Shown here one piece after another: positions 37,021-44,854 of a stretch of DNA of 64,000 nt. The notes beneath the pieces were generated by a model that was not told where the DNA came from, made no database searches, and saw only the letters and a list, made by a program, of their open reading frames with translations. This DNA comes from Sphingopyxis sp. (lineage in GTDB: Bacteria; Pseudomonadota; Alphaproteobacteria; Sphingomonadales; Sphingomonadaceae). Numbering within the stretch: position 1 is the first letter of the stretch; every line of letters starts with the position of its first letter. Both the position numbers and the translations under genes were made by a program. Where the stretch lies: assembly GCA_002733865.1 (NCBI GenBank), contig NVXM01000007.1, forward strand, positions 93,887 through 157,886, given 5' to 3'.

Positions 37021-38220
37021 ATGAACATCCATGAATATCAGGGCAAAGAATTGCTCGCAAAACACGGCATCGCCGTTCCTGCCGGCTATGCCGCGCTTTC
37101 CGTTGACGAAGCGGTTGCCGCTGCCGAGAAACTCCCTGGCCCGCTCTACGTCGTCAAGGCGCAGATCCACGCCGGTGGCCGCGGCAAGGGCAAATATAAG
37201 GAACTGGGCGCAGACGCAAAAGGCGGCGTGCGGCTGTCGAAAACCATCGACGAAGTGCGCGCCAATGCCGAAGAAATGCTCGGCAACACGCTGGTGACGA
37301 TCCAGACCGGTGACGAAGGCAAACAGGTCAATCGGCTCTATGTCACCGACGGCGTCGATATCGAGAAAGAATTCTACCTCTCGATTCTGGTCGACCGGGC
37401 CAGTGGCCGCGTTGCGATGGTCGTCTCCACCGAAGGCGGCATGGATATCGAAGACGTCGCTCACAACACGCCGGAAAAGATCAAGACGATCACCATCGAT
37501 CCGGCCCAGGGCTTCATGCCGCATCACGGCCGCACCCTCGCCTTCGCGCTGGGACTGGATGGCGATCTCAACAAGCAGGCGCAGAAGCTCGGCAAGAAAC
37601 TGTACGAAGCCTTCCTCGCGATGGATTGCGAAATGGTCGAAATCAACCCGCTGGTGGTCACCGAAGATCAGCAGCTGATCGTGCTCGACACCAAGATGAG
37701 CTTCGACGGCAACGCGCTGATGCGGCACCCCGACATTGCGGAGCTGCGCGACGAAACCGAAGAAGATCCGGCGGAAGTCGAAGCCAGCAAGTCCGACCTC
37801 GCCTATATCAAGCTCGACGGCAATATCGGCTGCATGGTCAATGGTGCCGGTCTGGCGATGGCGACGATGGACATCATCAAGCTGAATGGCGCTTTCCCGG
37901 CGAACTTCCTCGACGTGGGCGGCGGCGCGACCAAGGAAAAGGTCACCTCGGCATTCAAGATCATCCTCGCCGATCCGGCTGTGGAAGGCATTCTCGTCAA
38001 CATCTTCGGCGGCATCATGAAATGCGACATCATCGCCGAGGGCATCGTTGCCGCAGCCAAGGAAGTCGATCTTTCGGTTCCGCTGGTGGTTCGCCTCGAA
38101 GGCACCAATGTCGAGAAGGGCAAGGAAATTCTCGCCAATAGCGGCCTGCCAATCGTGTCGGCCGATGATCTTGGCGATGCCGCGAAGAAGATTGTCGCCC
38201 AGGTTAAAGAAGCGGCCTGA
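37021..38220 (+). CDS. sucC: Succinate--CoA ligase (ADP-forming) subunit beta
   Basis: The 399-aa protein has an ATP-grasp domain: [17 protein letters not shown], the [15 protein letters not shown] loop, EINPLVV, and the C-terminal CoA-ligase domain with GGGATKEKV and [10 protein letters not shown]. It catalyses succinyl-CoA to succinate with ATP formation in the TCA cycle. No sucD follows; etfB and etfA do. The alpha subunit must be encoded outside the window. Confidence 0.97.
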   Translation: MNIHEYQGKELLAKHGIAVPAGYAALSVDEAVAAAEKLPGPLYVVKAQIHAGGRGKGKYKELGADAKGGVRLSKTIDEVRANAEEMLGNTLVTIQTGDEGKQVNRLYVTDGVDIEKEFYLSILVDRASGRVAMVVSTEGGMDIEDVAHNTPEKIKTITIDPAQGFMPHHGRTLAFALGLDGDLNKQAQKLGKKLYEAFLAMDCEMVEINPLVVTEDQQLIVLDTKMSFDGNALMRHPDIAELRDETEEDPAEVEASKSDLAYIKLDGNIGCMVNGAGLAMATMDIIKLNGAFPANFLDVGGGATKEKVTSAFKIILADPAVEGILVNIFGGIMKCDIIAEGIVAAAKEVDLSVPLVVRLEGTNVEKGKEILANSGLPIVSADDLGDAAKKIVAQVKEAA

Positions 38221-38231
38221 GCTTATCTAAG

Positions 38232-38253
38232 CCCCTCCCTTGAAAGGGAGGGG
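38232..38253 (+). repeat. 22-bp perfect palindrome after sucC
   Basis: CCCCTCCCTT and AAGGGAGGGG are exact inverted copies around two bases. The same CCCCTCCC/GGGAGGGG arms recur in the double hairpin at 40660-40743, so this is probably a single-arm copy of that repeat. Confidence 0.75.
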
Positions 38254-38290
38254 TTAAGTCGAAAATGCTGCGCCGCAGCGCAAACTTGAC

Positions 38291-38308
38291 GTTTACGTGA
38301 ACGTAAGC
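38291..38308 (+). promoter_or_regulatory. Inverted-repeat operator ahead of etfBA
   Basis: TTACGT (38293-38298) and ACGTAA (38301-38306) form a perfect 6-bp dyad with a 2-base spacer, and the flanking bases extend it to GTTTACGT/ACGTAAGC with one break. It sits 35 bases before the etfB start. The shape resembles operators of LiuR-type MerR regulators of branched-chain amino acid catabolism, which in other proteobacteria control etf genes. The identity is inferred. Confidence 0.55.
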
Positions 38309-38342
38309 TAAGAGGTTTGAGAAATAGTAGAAGGAAACAGCA

Positions 38343-39089
38343 ATGAAAATCCTGGTACCCGTCAAGCGGGTGATAGATTATAACGTGAAACCGCGGGTCA
38401 AGTCCGACGGCAGTGGCGTCGATCTCGCCAATGTCAAAATGTCGATGAACCCGTTCGACGAAATTTCAGTCGAGGAAGCCATCCGCCTGAAAGAGGCCGG
38501 CAAGGCAGAAGAAATCATCGCCGTATCGGTTGGACCGCAGAAAGCACAGGAAACCCTGCGCACCGCTCTCGCCATGGGCGCGGACCGCGCGATCCTCGTG
38601 GTTACTGACGAAGACGTCGAGCCGCTGGGCGTTGCCAAAATCCTCGCCAAGATCGTTGCTGACGAACAGCCGCAGCTGGTGATCACCGGCAAGCAGGCGA
38701 TCGACGACGATTCCAACCAGACCGGCCAGATGCTCGCAGCGCTGCTCGGCTGGGGCCAGGGTACATTCGCCAATACCGTCGAGCTCGACAGCGACAGCAT
38801 CACCGTCAAGCGCGAAATCGACGGCGGCCTGCAGACGGTCAAGCTGAACCTGCCCGCCGTGGTCACCACCGACCTGCGTCTCAACGAACCACGCTACGCG
38901 TCGCTGCCGAACATCATGAAGGCGAAGAAAAAGCCGATGGATGAAAAAACCCCTGCCGATTACGGCGTTGATATCGCGCCGCGCCTGACCACCACCAATG
39001 TCTCCGAACCGCCGGTTCGCCAGGCCGGTGAAATCGTCGAGGATGTCGATGCGCTGGTCGCGAAACTCAAAGCTGTGGGTGCCATCTAG
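38343..39089 (+). CDS. etfB: Electron transfer flavoprotein subunit beta
   Basis: The 248-aa protein is the AMP-binding ETF beta subunit: [20 protein letters not shown], the AMP loop region [28 protein letters not shown], and [20 protein letters not shown]. With EtfA it passes electrons from acyl-CoA dehydrogenases to ETF-ubiquinone oxidoreductase. It is 122 bases after sucC, with a repeat and an operator-like dyad in between. Confidence 0.97.
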   Translation: MKILVPVKRVIDYNVKPRVKSDGSGVDLANVKMSMNPFDEISVEEAIRLKEAGKAEEIIAVSVGPQKAQETLRTALAMGADRAILVVTDEDVEPLGVAKILAKIVADEQPQLVITGKQAIDDDSNQTGQMLAALLGWGQGTFANTVELDSDSITVKREIDGGLQTVKLNLPAVVTTDLRLNEPRYASLPNIMKAKKKPMDEKTPADYGVDIAPRLTTTNVSEPPVRQAGEIVEDVDALVAKLKAVGAI

Positions 39090-39096
39090 GACCCTG

Positions 39097-39152
39097 CCGT
39101 TCGTGTCGAGCGCAGTCGAGACACGCTTCTCGACGATGCTCGAAGCGAACGG
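39097..39152 (+). repeat. 56-bp palindromic element between etfB and etfA
   Basis: The element opens CCGTTCG and closes CGAACGG, and the two arms pair over most of their length (GTCGAG and CTCGAC cores). The arm GTTCGTGTCGAGCG also occurs in the DUF59 gene at 41188, and the CCGTTxG ends match those of the sufC insert, so these belong to one family. It fills most of the 90-base etfB-etfA gap. Confidence 0.8.
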
Positions 39153-39179
39153 ATGAAACGAATTTTAAGGAGTTAAACC

Positions 39180-40109
39180 ATGAAAACTCTAGTTTTAGTC
39201 GAACATGACAACAAGACCATGAAGGACGCCACCCTGGCCGTGGTCACCGCTGCCTCGCAGCTCGGTGAAGTCCACGCGCTGGTCCTCGGCTCCGGCTGCG
39301 CCAGCGTTGGCGAAGAAGTGGCCAAGGTCGCCGGTGTCGCCACCGTCCATGTCGCCGATGATGCCGCGCTCGAGCATCAGCTGGCGGAAAATGCCGCACC
39401 GCTGATCGCCAGCCTGATGGAATCGCACGACGCATTCCTCGCGCCCGCCACCACCACCGGCAAGAATATCGCCCCGCGCGTTGCCGCTCTGCTCGACGTC
39501 ATGCAGATCAGTGACATTCTCTCGGTCGAAAGCGAAGACACGTTCACTCGGCCGATCTACGCCGGCAACGCGATCGCCACCGTAAAATCTTCGGATGCCA
39601 AAAAAGTGATCACCGTCCGCGGCACCGCTTTTGACAAGGCCGCTACCGAAGGCGGCTCGGCAACGATCGAAGGCGTCACCGGCGCCGGCGAATCCGGCCT
39701 GTCGACCTTCGTCAGCGAAGAAATCGCCAAGTCCGAACGCCCCGAACTGACCAGCGCCAAGATCATCGTCTCCGGTGGCCGCGCGCTCGGTTCCTCGGAA
39801 AAGTTCGAGGAAGTCATCACGCCATTGGCCGACAAGCTCGGCGCCGGTATCGGCGCCAGCCGCGCCGCCGTCGATGCGGGCTATGTCCCGAACGACTATC
39901 AGGTCGGCCAGACCGGCAAGATCGTCGCGCCTGAAGTCTATATCGCCATCGGCATCTCCGGCGCGATCCAGCATCTCGCCGGCATGAAGGACAGCAAGAT
40001 CATCGTCGCCATCAACAAGGACGAGGACGCGCCGATCTTCCAGGTCGCGGATATCGGACTGGTCGCGGACCTGTTCAATGCGGTGCCGGAACTGACGAGC
40101 AAGCTCTGA
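39180..40109 (+). CDS. etfA: Electron transfer flavoprotein subunit alpha
   Basis: The 309-aa protein binds FAD. Its C-terminal domain has [54 protein letters not shown], the ETF-alpha signature. A strong AAGGAG site precedes the ATG. It is the partner of EtfB and ends the plus-strand run. Confidence 0.97.
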   Translation: MKTLVLVEHDNKTMKDATLAVVTAASQLGEVHALVLGSGCASVGEEVAKVAGVATVHVADDAALEHQLAENAAPLIASLMESHDAFLAPATTTGKNIAPRVAALLDVMQISDILSVESEDTFTRPIYAGNAIATVKSSDAKKVITVRGTAFDKAATEGGSATIEGVTGAGESGLSTFVSEEIAKSERPELTSAKIIVSGGRALGSSEKFEEVITPLADKLGAGIGASRAAVDAGYVPNDYQVGQTGKIVAPEVYIAIGISGAIQHLAGMKDSKIIVAINKDEDAPIFQVADIGLVADLFNAVPELTSKL

Positions 40110-40126
40110 GGCACGCGCCATCCCTC

Positions 40127-40227
40127 TCGTCATCCTGAACTCGTTTCAGGGTCCCGCGAGATAGCGCGTCAAACTCGAGAGATCCTGAGCCGGAGGCCAC
40201 CGGAGGCAAAGAAGTTCAGGATGACGA
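40127..40227 (+). repeat. 101-bp repeat with 14-bp terminal inverted repeats
   Basis: TCGTCATCCTGAAC (40127-40140) and GTTCAGGATGACGA (40214-40227) are exact inverted copies; the interior is only partly self-complementary. The same end is found in the hairpin at 42552, so the two are relatives. It lies between convergent etfA and sufA. Confidence 0.85.
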
Positions 40228-40234
40228 ATTGGAG

Positions 40235-40266
40235 AAAACCCCCGCGTGGAAACGCTGGGGTTTTTT
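40235..40266 (+). terminator. Bidirectional terminator between etfA and sufA
   Basis: CCCC/GGGG and GCG/CGC stems with one mismatch enclose a 6-base loop, flanked by AAAA on one side and six T residues on the other. On the plus strand it ends etfBA; read in reverse it can end the suf operon. Confidence 0.8.
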
Positions 40267-40281
40267 CGTTTCCCGGCATCC

Positions 40282-40644
40282 CTAAACCGTAAAACTCTCC
40301 CCACACCCGCAAGCGCCCTTGGCGTTCGGGTTCTCGAACACAAAGCCCGCGGTGAAATCATCTTCGACCCAGTCCATCGTGCTGCCGATCAGATAGAGCA
40401 CCGAACCGCCGTCGACATAAAACACGCCGCCGGGGGTGATGATCTTCTCGTCGAACGCGACTTCCTCGCTGACATAGTCAACCGAGTAAGCCAGGCCCGA
40501 GCAGCCGCGGCGCGGGGTCGAGAGCTTGACGCCGATCGCGTCGGCGGGGGCTTTCGCCATCAGCTCGGCAATGCGCTGCTCCGCCGCCGGGGTCAGGATG
40601 ATCGCTGCCGGAATGGTACGGGTTTTGGTTTTTGTGTCGGTCAT
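40282..40644 (-). CDS. sufA: A-type Fe-S cluster carrier (SufA/HesB family)
   Basis: The 120-aa protein has the three cluster-binding cysteines of the A-type family: C48 in RRGCSGLAY, and C112 and C114 in GACGCGESF. It carries Fe-S clusters from the SUF scaffold to target enzymes. It is the last gene of the suf operon. The open frame extends to 40806, but the upstream part is read from a repeat and the DUF59 gene, so the ATG at 40644 is used. Confidence 0.94.
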   Translation of the reverse strand: MTDTKTKTRTIPAAIILTPAAEQRIAELMAKAPADAIGVKLSTPRRGCSGLAYSVDYVSEEVAFDEKIITPGGVFYVDGGSVLYLIGSTMDWVEDDFTAGFVFENPNAKGACGCGESFTV

Positions 40645-40659
40645 AGTCTTTCTCCTTCT

Positions 40660-40743
40660 CCCCTCCCGTTTACGGGAGGGGTCGGGGGTGGGATTGTAAA
40701 TGGCTTTAGGCCCACCCCTAGCCCCTCCCGCAAGCGGGAGGGG
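40660..40743 (+). repeat. 84-bp double-hairpin repeat between the DUF59 gene and sufA
   Basis: Two hairpins, CCCCTCCCG/CGGGAGGGG at 40660-40681 and again at 40722-40743, flank a middle with GGGGGTGGG and CCCACCCC that can also pair. The whole element fills most of the 107-base gap before sufA. The outer arms match the palindrome at 38232. Confidence 0.85.
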
Positions 40744-40751
40744 AATAAGCC

Positions 40752-41312
40752 TTAAAGCATCCCCAGTTCCAGCTTCGCCTCGTCGCTCATCTTGCCGGGG
40801 TCCCACGGCGGGTCCCAGACGAGATTGACCTCGGCATGGCCGACGCCTGGAACGCTGCCGACCTGCATCTCAATCTCGCCGGGCATCGATTCGGCGACCG
40901 GGCAATGCGGCGTAGTCAGCGTCATGGTGACAATCGCGTGATTGTCGGGGGTGATCTCGACGCCGTAGATCAGGCCGAGATCGTAAATATTCACCGGGAT
41001 TTCCGGATCGAAGATCGACTTCAGTGTGTCGATCACCGCCTCATAGACATCGCCGCCGGCTTCGCCCGCCGGGGTCTCCGCCGGTTTCTGCGCGAGAAAG
41101 CCCTCGAGATAATCCTTCTTGCGGCTGAGCTTGGCCGAATCGCTTTCCGCTTCATAAGGCGACGGCGCCATCACCGGAGCCGATTTGCCGTTCGTGTCGA
41201 GCGTAGTCGAGACATCTTGCTCGCTGTCATCCACCGCATCCTCGACCTTCGCCAGCTTCGGCTTTGCGACGCTGTCGACTTCTTCCACCAATATTTTCCG
41301 TTCTTCGCTCAT
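40752..41312 (-). CDS. SUF system DUF59/MIP18-type Fe-S assembly protein
   Basis: The 186-aa protein has an N-terminal extension of about 80 residues and a C-terminal DUF59 domain (FDPEIPVNIYDLGLIYGV, TTPHCPVAESMPGEI, VWDPPWDPGKMS). Such proteins, called SufT-like, help mature Fe-S proteins. Part of the extension, DVSTTLDTNGKS, is encoded by a piece of the dispersed palindromic repeat. It begins 10 bases after the sufS stop. Confidence 0.9.
   Translation of the reverse strand: MSEERKILVEEVDSVAKPKLAKVEDAVDDSEQDVSTTLDTNGKSAPVMAPSPYEAESDSAKLSRKKDYLEGFLAQKPAETPAGEAGGDVYEAVIDTLKSIFDPEIPVNIYDLGLIYGVEITPDNHAIVTMTLTTPHCPVAESMPGEIEMQVGSVPGVGHAEVNLVWDPPWDPGKMSDEAKLELGML
41188..41214 (+). repeat. Partial palindromic element inside the DUF59 gene
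   Basis: The string from CCGTTCGTGTCGAGCG to GTCGAGACA matches the left arm of the element at 39097 with a single visible substitution over about 27 bases. It is read in frame in the minus-strand gene as DVSTTLDTNG. No right arm with matching end is present, so it is a half element. Confidence 0.75.
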
Positions 41313-41321
41313 ATCGTCACC

Positions 41322-42533
41322 TTAACCAAAAATTGTTCTCACGCGATTGATGCCGTCGACCAGAGCCGCGACATCGCTGTCATCGCTGTAAATCCCGAAA
41401 CTCGCCCGCGCGGTCGCCGGTACGCCGAGCGTATCCATCAGCGGCTGGGCGCAATGATGCCCGGCGCGGATCGCGACGCCACCTTCATCCAATATAGTAG
41501 CGACATCGTGCGGATGCACGTCGCCGACCGCGAAACTCAAGATACCCATGCTCTTGTCCGGCCCGAAGACCCGCACAGAATTGATCCCGGACAGCGCCTC
41601 GCGCGCCTTCGCCAGCGTGGCGTTCTCGTGATCCGAGATCACGTCCAGCCCGATGCCCTCGACATATTGGATCGCGGCATCCAGCCCGGCCACACCGGCA
41701 ATATGCGGCGTGCCCGCCTCGAACCGGCCCGGCGGTGGTGCATAAGTCGTGCCGTCAAAGGACACACGGTCGATCATTGACCCGCCGCCCTTCCAGGGCG
41801 GCATCGCCTCGAGCGTCGCATAAGGCGCCCACAAAGCACCAATGCCAGTAGGACCGTAAATCTTGTGCCCGGAGAAAACATAGAAATCGCAGCCCAGATC
41901 CTGCACATCGACCGGCAGCCGCGGCGCCGCCTGACAGCCGTCGAGTAGCAGCTTCGCGCCAACCTTATGCGCGATAGCCGCCGCGCGCTTCGCATCGAGC
42001 AGCGAGCCCAGCACATTGGACACATGCGCCAGCGCCACCAGCTTGTGCTGCTCGGTCAAATTCGCCTCGATCCAGTCGAGATCAATCTGGCCGTCCTCGG
42101 TCAGCGGCGCGACATCGATCTCCGCACCGACCCGCTCGGCCAGCATCTGCCACGGCACGATATTCGAATGATGCTCCAGCTGCGACAGCATGATGCGGTC
42201 GCCGTTGGTGATGAACTTGTTCCCCCAGCTTTCGGCAACCAGATTGATGCTGTCGGTCGCGCCGCTGGTGAAGACGATCTCGTTTTCGCTCGCGGCATTG
42301 AGAAACCCCGCCACGCGCTTGCGCGCAGCTTCATACGCCAGCGTCATATTGGCCGAACGCGCATAGACACCGCGGTGCACGGTCGCATAATCCGGGCCGT
42401 AGGCACGAGCAATCGCCTCGAGCACCGCCTGCGGCTTCTGCGCCGTCGCGGCGCTGTCGAGATAGTGCCAGTCCGGTCCGATGCCGGGGAAGTCGGTGCG
42501 GTAAGAGGTTTTAAGGATGGCAGGAGCGTTCAT
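41322..42533 (-). CDS. sufS: Cysteine desulfurase SufS
   Basis: The 403-aa protein is a group II PLP cysteine desulfurase. The PLP lysine is K224 in FSGHKIYGPTG, and the persulfide cysteine is C361 in RAGHHCAQPLMD. It supplies sulfur to SufBCD, normally with SufE or SufU. Neither gene is present in this operon. Start at 42533 follows GGGGGGAG; an ATG 18 bases upstream overlaps that site and is rejected. Confidence 0.96.
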   Translation of the reverse strand: MNAPAILKTSYRTDFPGIGPDWHYLDSAATAQKPQAVLEAIARAYGPDYATVHRGVYARSANMTLAYEAARKRVAGFLNAASENEIVFTSGATDSINLVAESWGNKFITNGDRIMLSQLEHHSNIVPWQMLAERVGAEIDVAPLTEDGQIDLDWIEANLTEQHKLVALAHVSNVLGSLLDAKRAAAIAHKVGAKLLLDGCQAAPRLPVDVQDLGCDFYVFSGHKIYGPTGIGALWAPYATLEAMPPWKGGGSMIDRVSFDGTTYAPPPGRFEAGTPHIAGVAGLDAAIQYVEGIGLDVISDHENATLAKAREALSGINSVRVFGPDKSMGILSFAVGDVHPHDVATILDEGGVAIRAGHHCAQPLMDTLGVPATARASFGIYSDDSDVAALVDGINRVRTIFG

Positions 42534-42551
42534 ATCGAAACTCCCCCCCAT

Positions 42552-42611
42552 TCGTCATCCTGAACTTGTTTCAGGATCTTGGGAGGTCCTGAAACAAGTT
42601 CAGGATGACGA
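42552..42611 (+). repeat. 60-bp perfect hairpin between sufD and sufS
   Basis: Two 25-base arms, opening TCGTCATCCTGAAC and closing GTTCAGGATGACGA, are exact inverted copies around a 10-base loop. The ends are the same as those of the 101-bp repeat at 40127. No T-run follows, so it is a repeat and not a standard terminator, though such a strong hairpin could affect mRNA stability in the operon. Confidence 0.9.
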
Positions 42612-42624
42612 GGGTATAATCCAC

Positions 42625-43377
42625 TCACGACAATCCCTCCAGAACCTCAAGCGCCTTGCTCTCAATCCCATCGCGCACCGCATCATCACCAACCGACACA
42701 AAGGCATCGGCAATAAACGCCTGCAGCATCAGCTTCTTCGCCGCAGCCGGCGGCAATCCGCGCGAAGCGAGATAGAACAAGGCCTGCTTGTCGAGCTCGC
42801 CGACGGTCGCGCCATGGGCGCATTTTACGTCATCGGCGAAAATTTCCAGTTCCGGCTTGGCATTGGCGGTGGCACCGCGGTCGAGCAGCATCGCCTTGAC
42901 CGACTGCGCCGCATCGGTCTTCTGCGCGTGGCGCGCGACATTGATCCGGCCGAGGAAGCTGCCGGTGGCCTTGTCGGCCAGCACCGAGCGCACCACCTGG
43001 TTGGAGGTACCATCGGGTTCGGCGTGGATCACCTCGGTGACAATCTCCAGCGTCTGCGATCCCTTGCCCAGGATCGCCCCGCCGAGCTCGAAATGCGCGC
43101 CCTTGCCGAGCGTCGCCTTGACGTGGATCCGGCCATAATCGGCGGCATTGGCGAGGACATGAATGGCAAAGCGTGCATTGTCGCCAATGGTAACGTCGAG
43201 ATCGACCATGCCGACACCGTCGACCACCGGCAGTTCGGTGACCAGCCGGGACGCCTGCTCGCCAGCAGGCACATCGATCCGTTCCGGACCGGCCAGTTTT
43301 GGCCAGACAGGCTCGAGCGCCTTCAGATCGGCATAGCGCCAGGCTTCATCGCGGTGCGTGGGAAGCGGAGCGTTCAT
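42625..43377 (-). CDS. sufD: Fe-S cluster assembly protein SufD
   Basis: The 250-aa protein has the SufBD core: MNAPLPTHRDEAWRYADLKA, then a beta-helix region and the C-terminal VKCAHGATVGELDKQALFYLASRGL with the conserved His. It joins SufB and SufC as the scaffold. It is shorter than E. coli SufD, as in many alphaproteobacteria. A near-ideal GGGAGGTGAT site precedes the ATG at 43377. Confidence 0.93.
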   Translation of the reverse strand: MNAPLPTHRDEAWRYADLKALEPVWPKLAGPERIDVPAGEQASRLVTELPVVDGVGMVDLDVTIGDNARFAIHVLANAADYGRIHVKATLGKGAHFELGGAILGKGSQTLEIVTEVIHAEPDGTSNQVVRSVLADKATGSFLGRINVARHAQKTDAAQSVKAMLLDRGATANAKPELEIFADDVKCAHGATVGELDKQALFYLASRGLPPAAAKKLMLQAFIADAFVSVGDDAVRDGIESKALEVLEGLS

Positions 43378-43419
43378 CGCATCACCTCCCGCTTTTCCGC
43401 GCGACAGCGCCAATTTCTA

Positions 43420-43500
43420 TCACGCGAAGGCGCGAAGACACGAAGGCAGCGCGGCAAGAGGCTATCTCTTTGCGCCTTCGCGGCTTCGCGCGAGTCAAAA
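43420..43500 (+). repeat. Repeat with CGCGAAG arms between sufC and sufD
   Basis: The stretch has tandem CGCGAAGG/CGCGAAG units on the left (43421-43445) and the inverted CCTTCGCGGCTTCGCG on the right (about 43475-43491), giving a long imperfect hairpin. The same units appear at 44777-44843. It fills most of the 181-base gap between the two genes. Confidence 0.75.
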
Positions 43501-43558
43501 ATATCCCGATAGGGGCCGCCAAGGCGGCCGTTATGGAGTTGAAGGAGGAACGAAAAAA

Positions 43559-44389
43559 TCACGCCGCCTCCGCTATCGCTTCATAGCCCTCTTCTTCCAG
43601 CTGCAGCGCGAGGTCCGGGCCGCCGGTCTTGACGATCCGGCCATCGGCAAGCACGTGGACAAAGTCCGGCTTCACCAGTTCGAGCAGCCGCTGATAATGG
43701 GTGATCAGCAGCACTGCCTTGTCGGGCTTGCGCATGATCGAATTGATTCCTGCGCCAACCGTCCGCAGCGCGTCGATGTCGAGGCCGCTGTCGGTCTCGT
43801 CGAGGATCGCCAGCTTCGGATCGAGAATGCCCATCTGCACCATCTCGTTGCGCTTCTTCTCGCCGCCGGAAAAACCCACATTCACGGCGCGCTTGAGCAT
43901 GTCCATGTCCATCTTCAGCAGCGCCGCCTTTTCCTTGGCCAGCTTGATGAATTCCGCTCCGTTCAGCGGCTCCTCGCCGCGCAGCTTGCGCTGCGAGTTG
44001 AGGCTTTCGCGCAGGAACTGCAGGTTGGACACGCCTGGAATTTCGACCGGATACTGGAAGCCCAGGAAGATGCCGGCAGATGCCCGTTCGTGCGGATCAA
44101 GGGAGAGAAGGTCAAGTTCTCCATCCGTTAGCCCTGAGCCTGTCGAAGGACGCTTCTCGTCCGAGAGGCGTGGTTCGACAAGCTCACCACTAACGGCAGG
44201 CGTAAAGCTCACGCTACCCTCAGTAATCTCATACCCGGGCCGCCCACCCAGCGCATAAGCCAGCGTCGACTTGCCCGCCCCGTTGGGCCCCATGATCGCA
44301 TGGATTTCCCCAGCATTGATGGTCAGGGAAAGTCCCTTGAGAATTTCGGTATCGCCAACAGAGGCGTGGAGGTTTTCAATTTTTAGCAT
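43559..44389 (-). CDS. sufC: Fe-S assembly ATPase SufC with an in-frame repeat insertion
   Basis: The 276-aa protein is an ABC-type ATPase: Walker A GPNGAGKST, the SufC-typical FQYPVEIPGVSNLQFL, signature FSGGEKKRNE, and Walker B LAILDETDSGLD. SufC drives the SufBCD scaffold. Typical SufC is about 250 residues. Here residues 66-88 (VSGELVEP... to PSTGSGLT) are read from a 72-bp hairpin element, which explains the surplus. All catalytic motifs are intact, so the protein is probably active. The ATG shares one base with the stop of the upstream small gene (TAATG). Confidence 0.95.
   Translation of the reverse strand: MLKIENLHASVGDTEILKGLSLTINAGEIHAIMGPNGAGKSTLAYALGGRPGYEITEGSVSFTPAVSGELVEPRLSDEKRPSTGSGLTDGELDLLSLDPHERASAGIFLGFQYPVEIPGVSNLQFLRESLNSQRKLRGEEPLNGAEFIKLAKEKAALLKMDMDMLKRAVNVGFSGGEKKRNEMVQMGILDPKLAILDETDSGLDIDALRTVGAGINSIMRKPDKAVLLITHYQRLLELVKPDFVHVLADGRIVKTGGPDLALQLEEEGYEAIAEAA
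44125..44196 (+). repeat. 72-bp palindromic element inserted in frame in sufC
   Basis: The element opens CCGTTAG (44125-44131) and closes CTAACGG (44190-44196), perfect 7-bp inverted ends. The arms pair over about 35 bases with a few mismatches (shared blocks TGAGC, TGTCGAA, ACGC, TCTCG). Its length is exactly 24 codons and no stop is made in the sufC frame. Confidence 0.92.
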
Positions 44390-44754
44390 TATTCTTCTTT
44401 CAATCCCGCTCGTTGACGCAAAACTTTGAGTCTTGATTCAGACTTTGCCCTTTCGGCAATGCTATCAAGAAACTCGACTGCTATTTGTTGTGATGATTTT
44501 CCCGTAGAACTGTCGGGTAGCTTTTCTAAATCCTCTATCAACGAAAAATGGGAATCGACCCAATCACCCGCACATGCTGTTTTCGCAGCCTCAAAGATAT
44601 CGTCAAAGTCTGCCCTTGACGGCTCCAATTCTAATGACGCAGATTCCAGACACGCTCCGTACGATTGCACTGATGCTGACGTCTGACTGTCAATATAGTT
44701 TGGCAGGCGGTCGGTTGCTGCCGGGGCAGCAATTAGAAAAATCAGCCAACTCAT
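44389..44754 (-). CDS. Unknown 121-aa protein between sufB and sufC
   Basis: The product starts MSWLIFLIAAPAATD, a probable short signal or membrane segment, and continues with an acidic helical part holding two cysteines (GACLES, TACAGD) and a basic C-terminus ending LKEE. I recognise no family. Its stop overlaps the sufC ATG by one base, so it is translationally coupled to sufC. The upstream gap to sufB is filled by two repeats. Codon use looks less GC-biased than its neighbours, which hints at later acquisition. Confidence 0.6.
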   Translation of the reverse strand: MSWLIFLIAAPAATDRLPNYIDSQTSASVQSYGACLESASLELEPSRADFDDIFEAAKTACAGDWVDSHFSLIEDLEKLPDSSTGKSSQQIAVEFLDSIAERAKSESRLKVLRQRAGLKEE

Positions 44755-44776
44755 ACCATACTCTCTTTCGACAAAG

Positions 44777-44843
44777 TCGCCTTCGCGCCTTCGCGTCTTC
44801 GCGCGCAAAAATTTGACTCACGCGAAGCCGCGAAGCCGCAAAG
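44777..44843 (+). repeat. CGCGAAG-type hairpin repeat upstream of the small suf gene
   Basis: CCTTCGCGCCTTCGCGTCTTCGCG on the left is mirrored by CGCGAAGCCGCGAAGCC on the right around an AAAAATTTGA loop region. It is the second copy of the family found at 43420-43500. Confidence 0.75.
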
Positions 44844-44854
44844 TTCGCCAGTTC

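Noticed and set aside
40645..40806. N-terminal extension of sufA to 40806
   Set aside because: The added residues are encoded by the double hairpin and by the end of the DUF59 gene; the ATG at 40644 matches the family.
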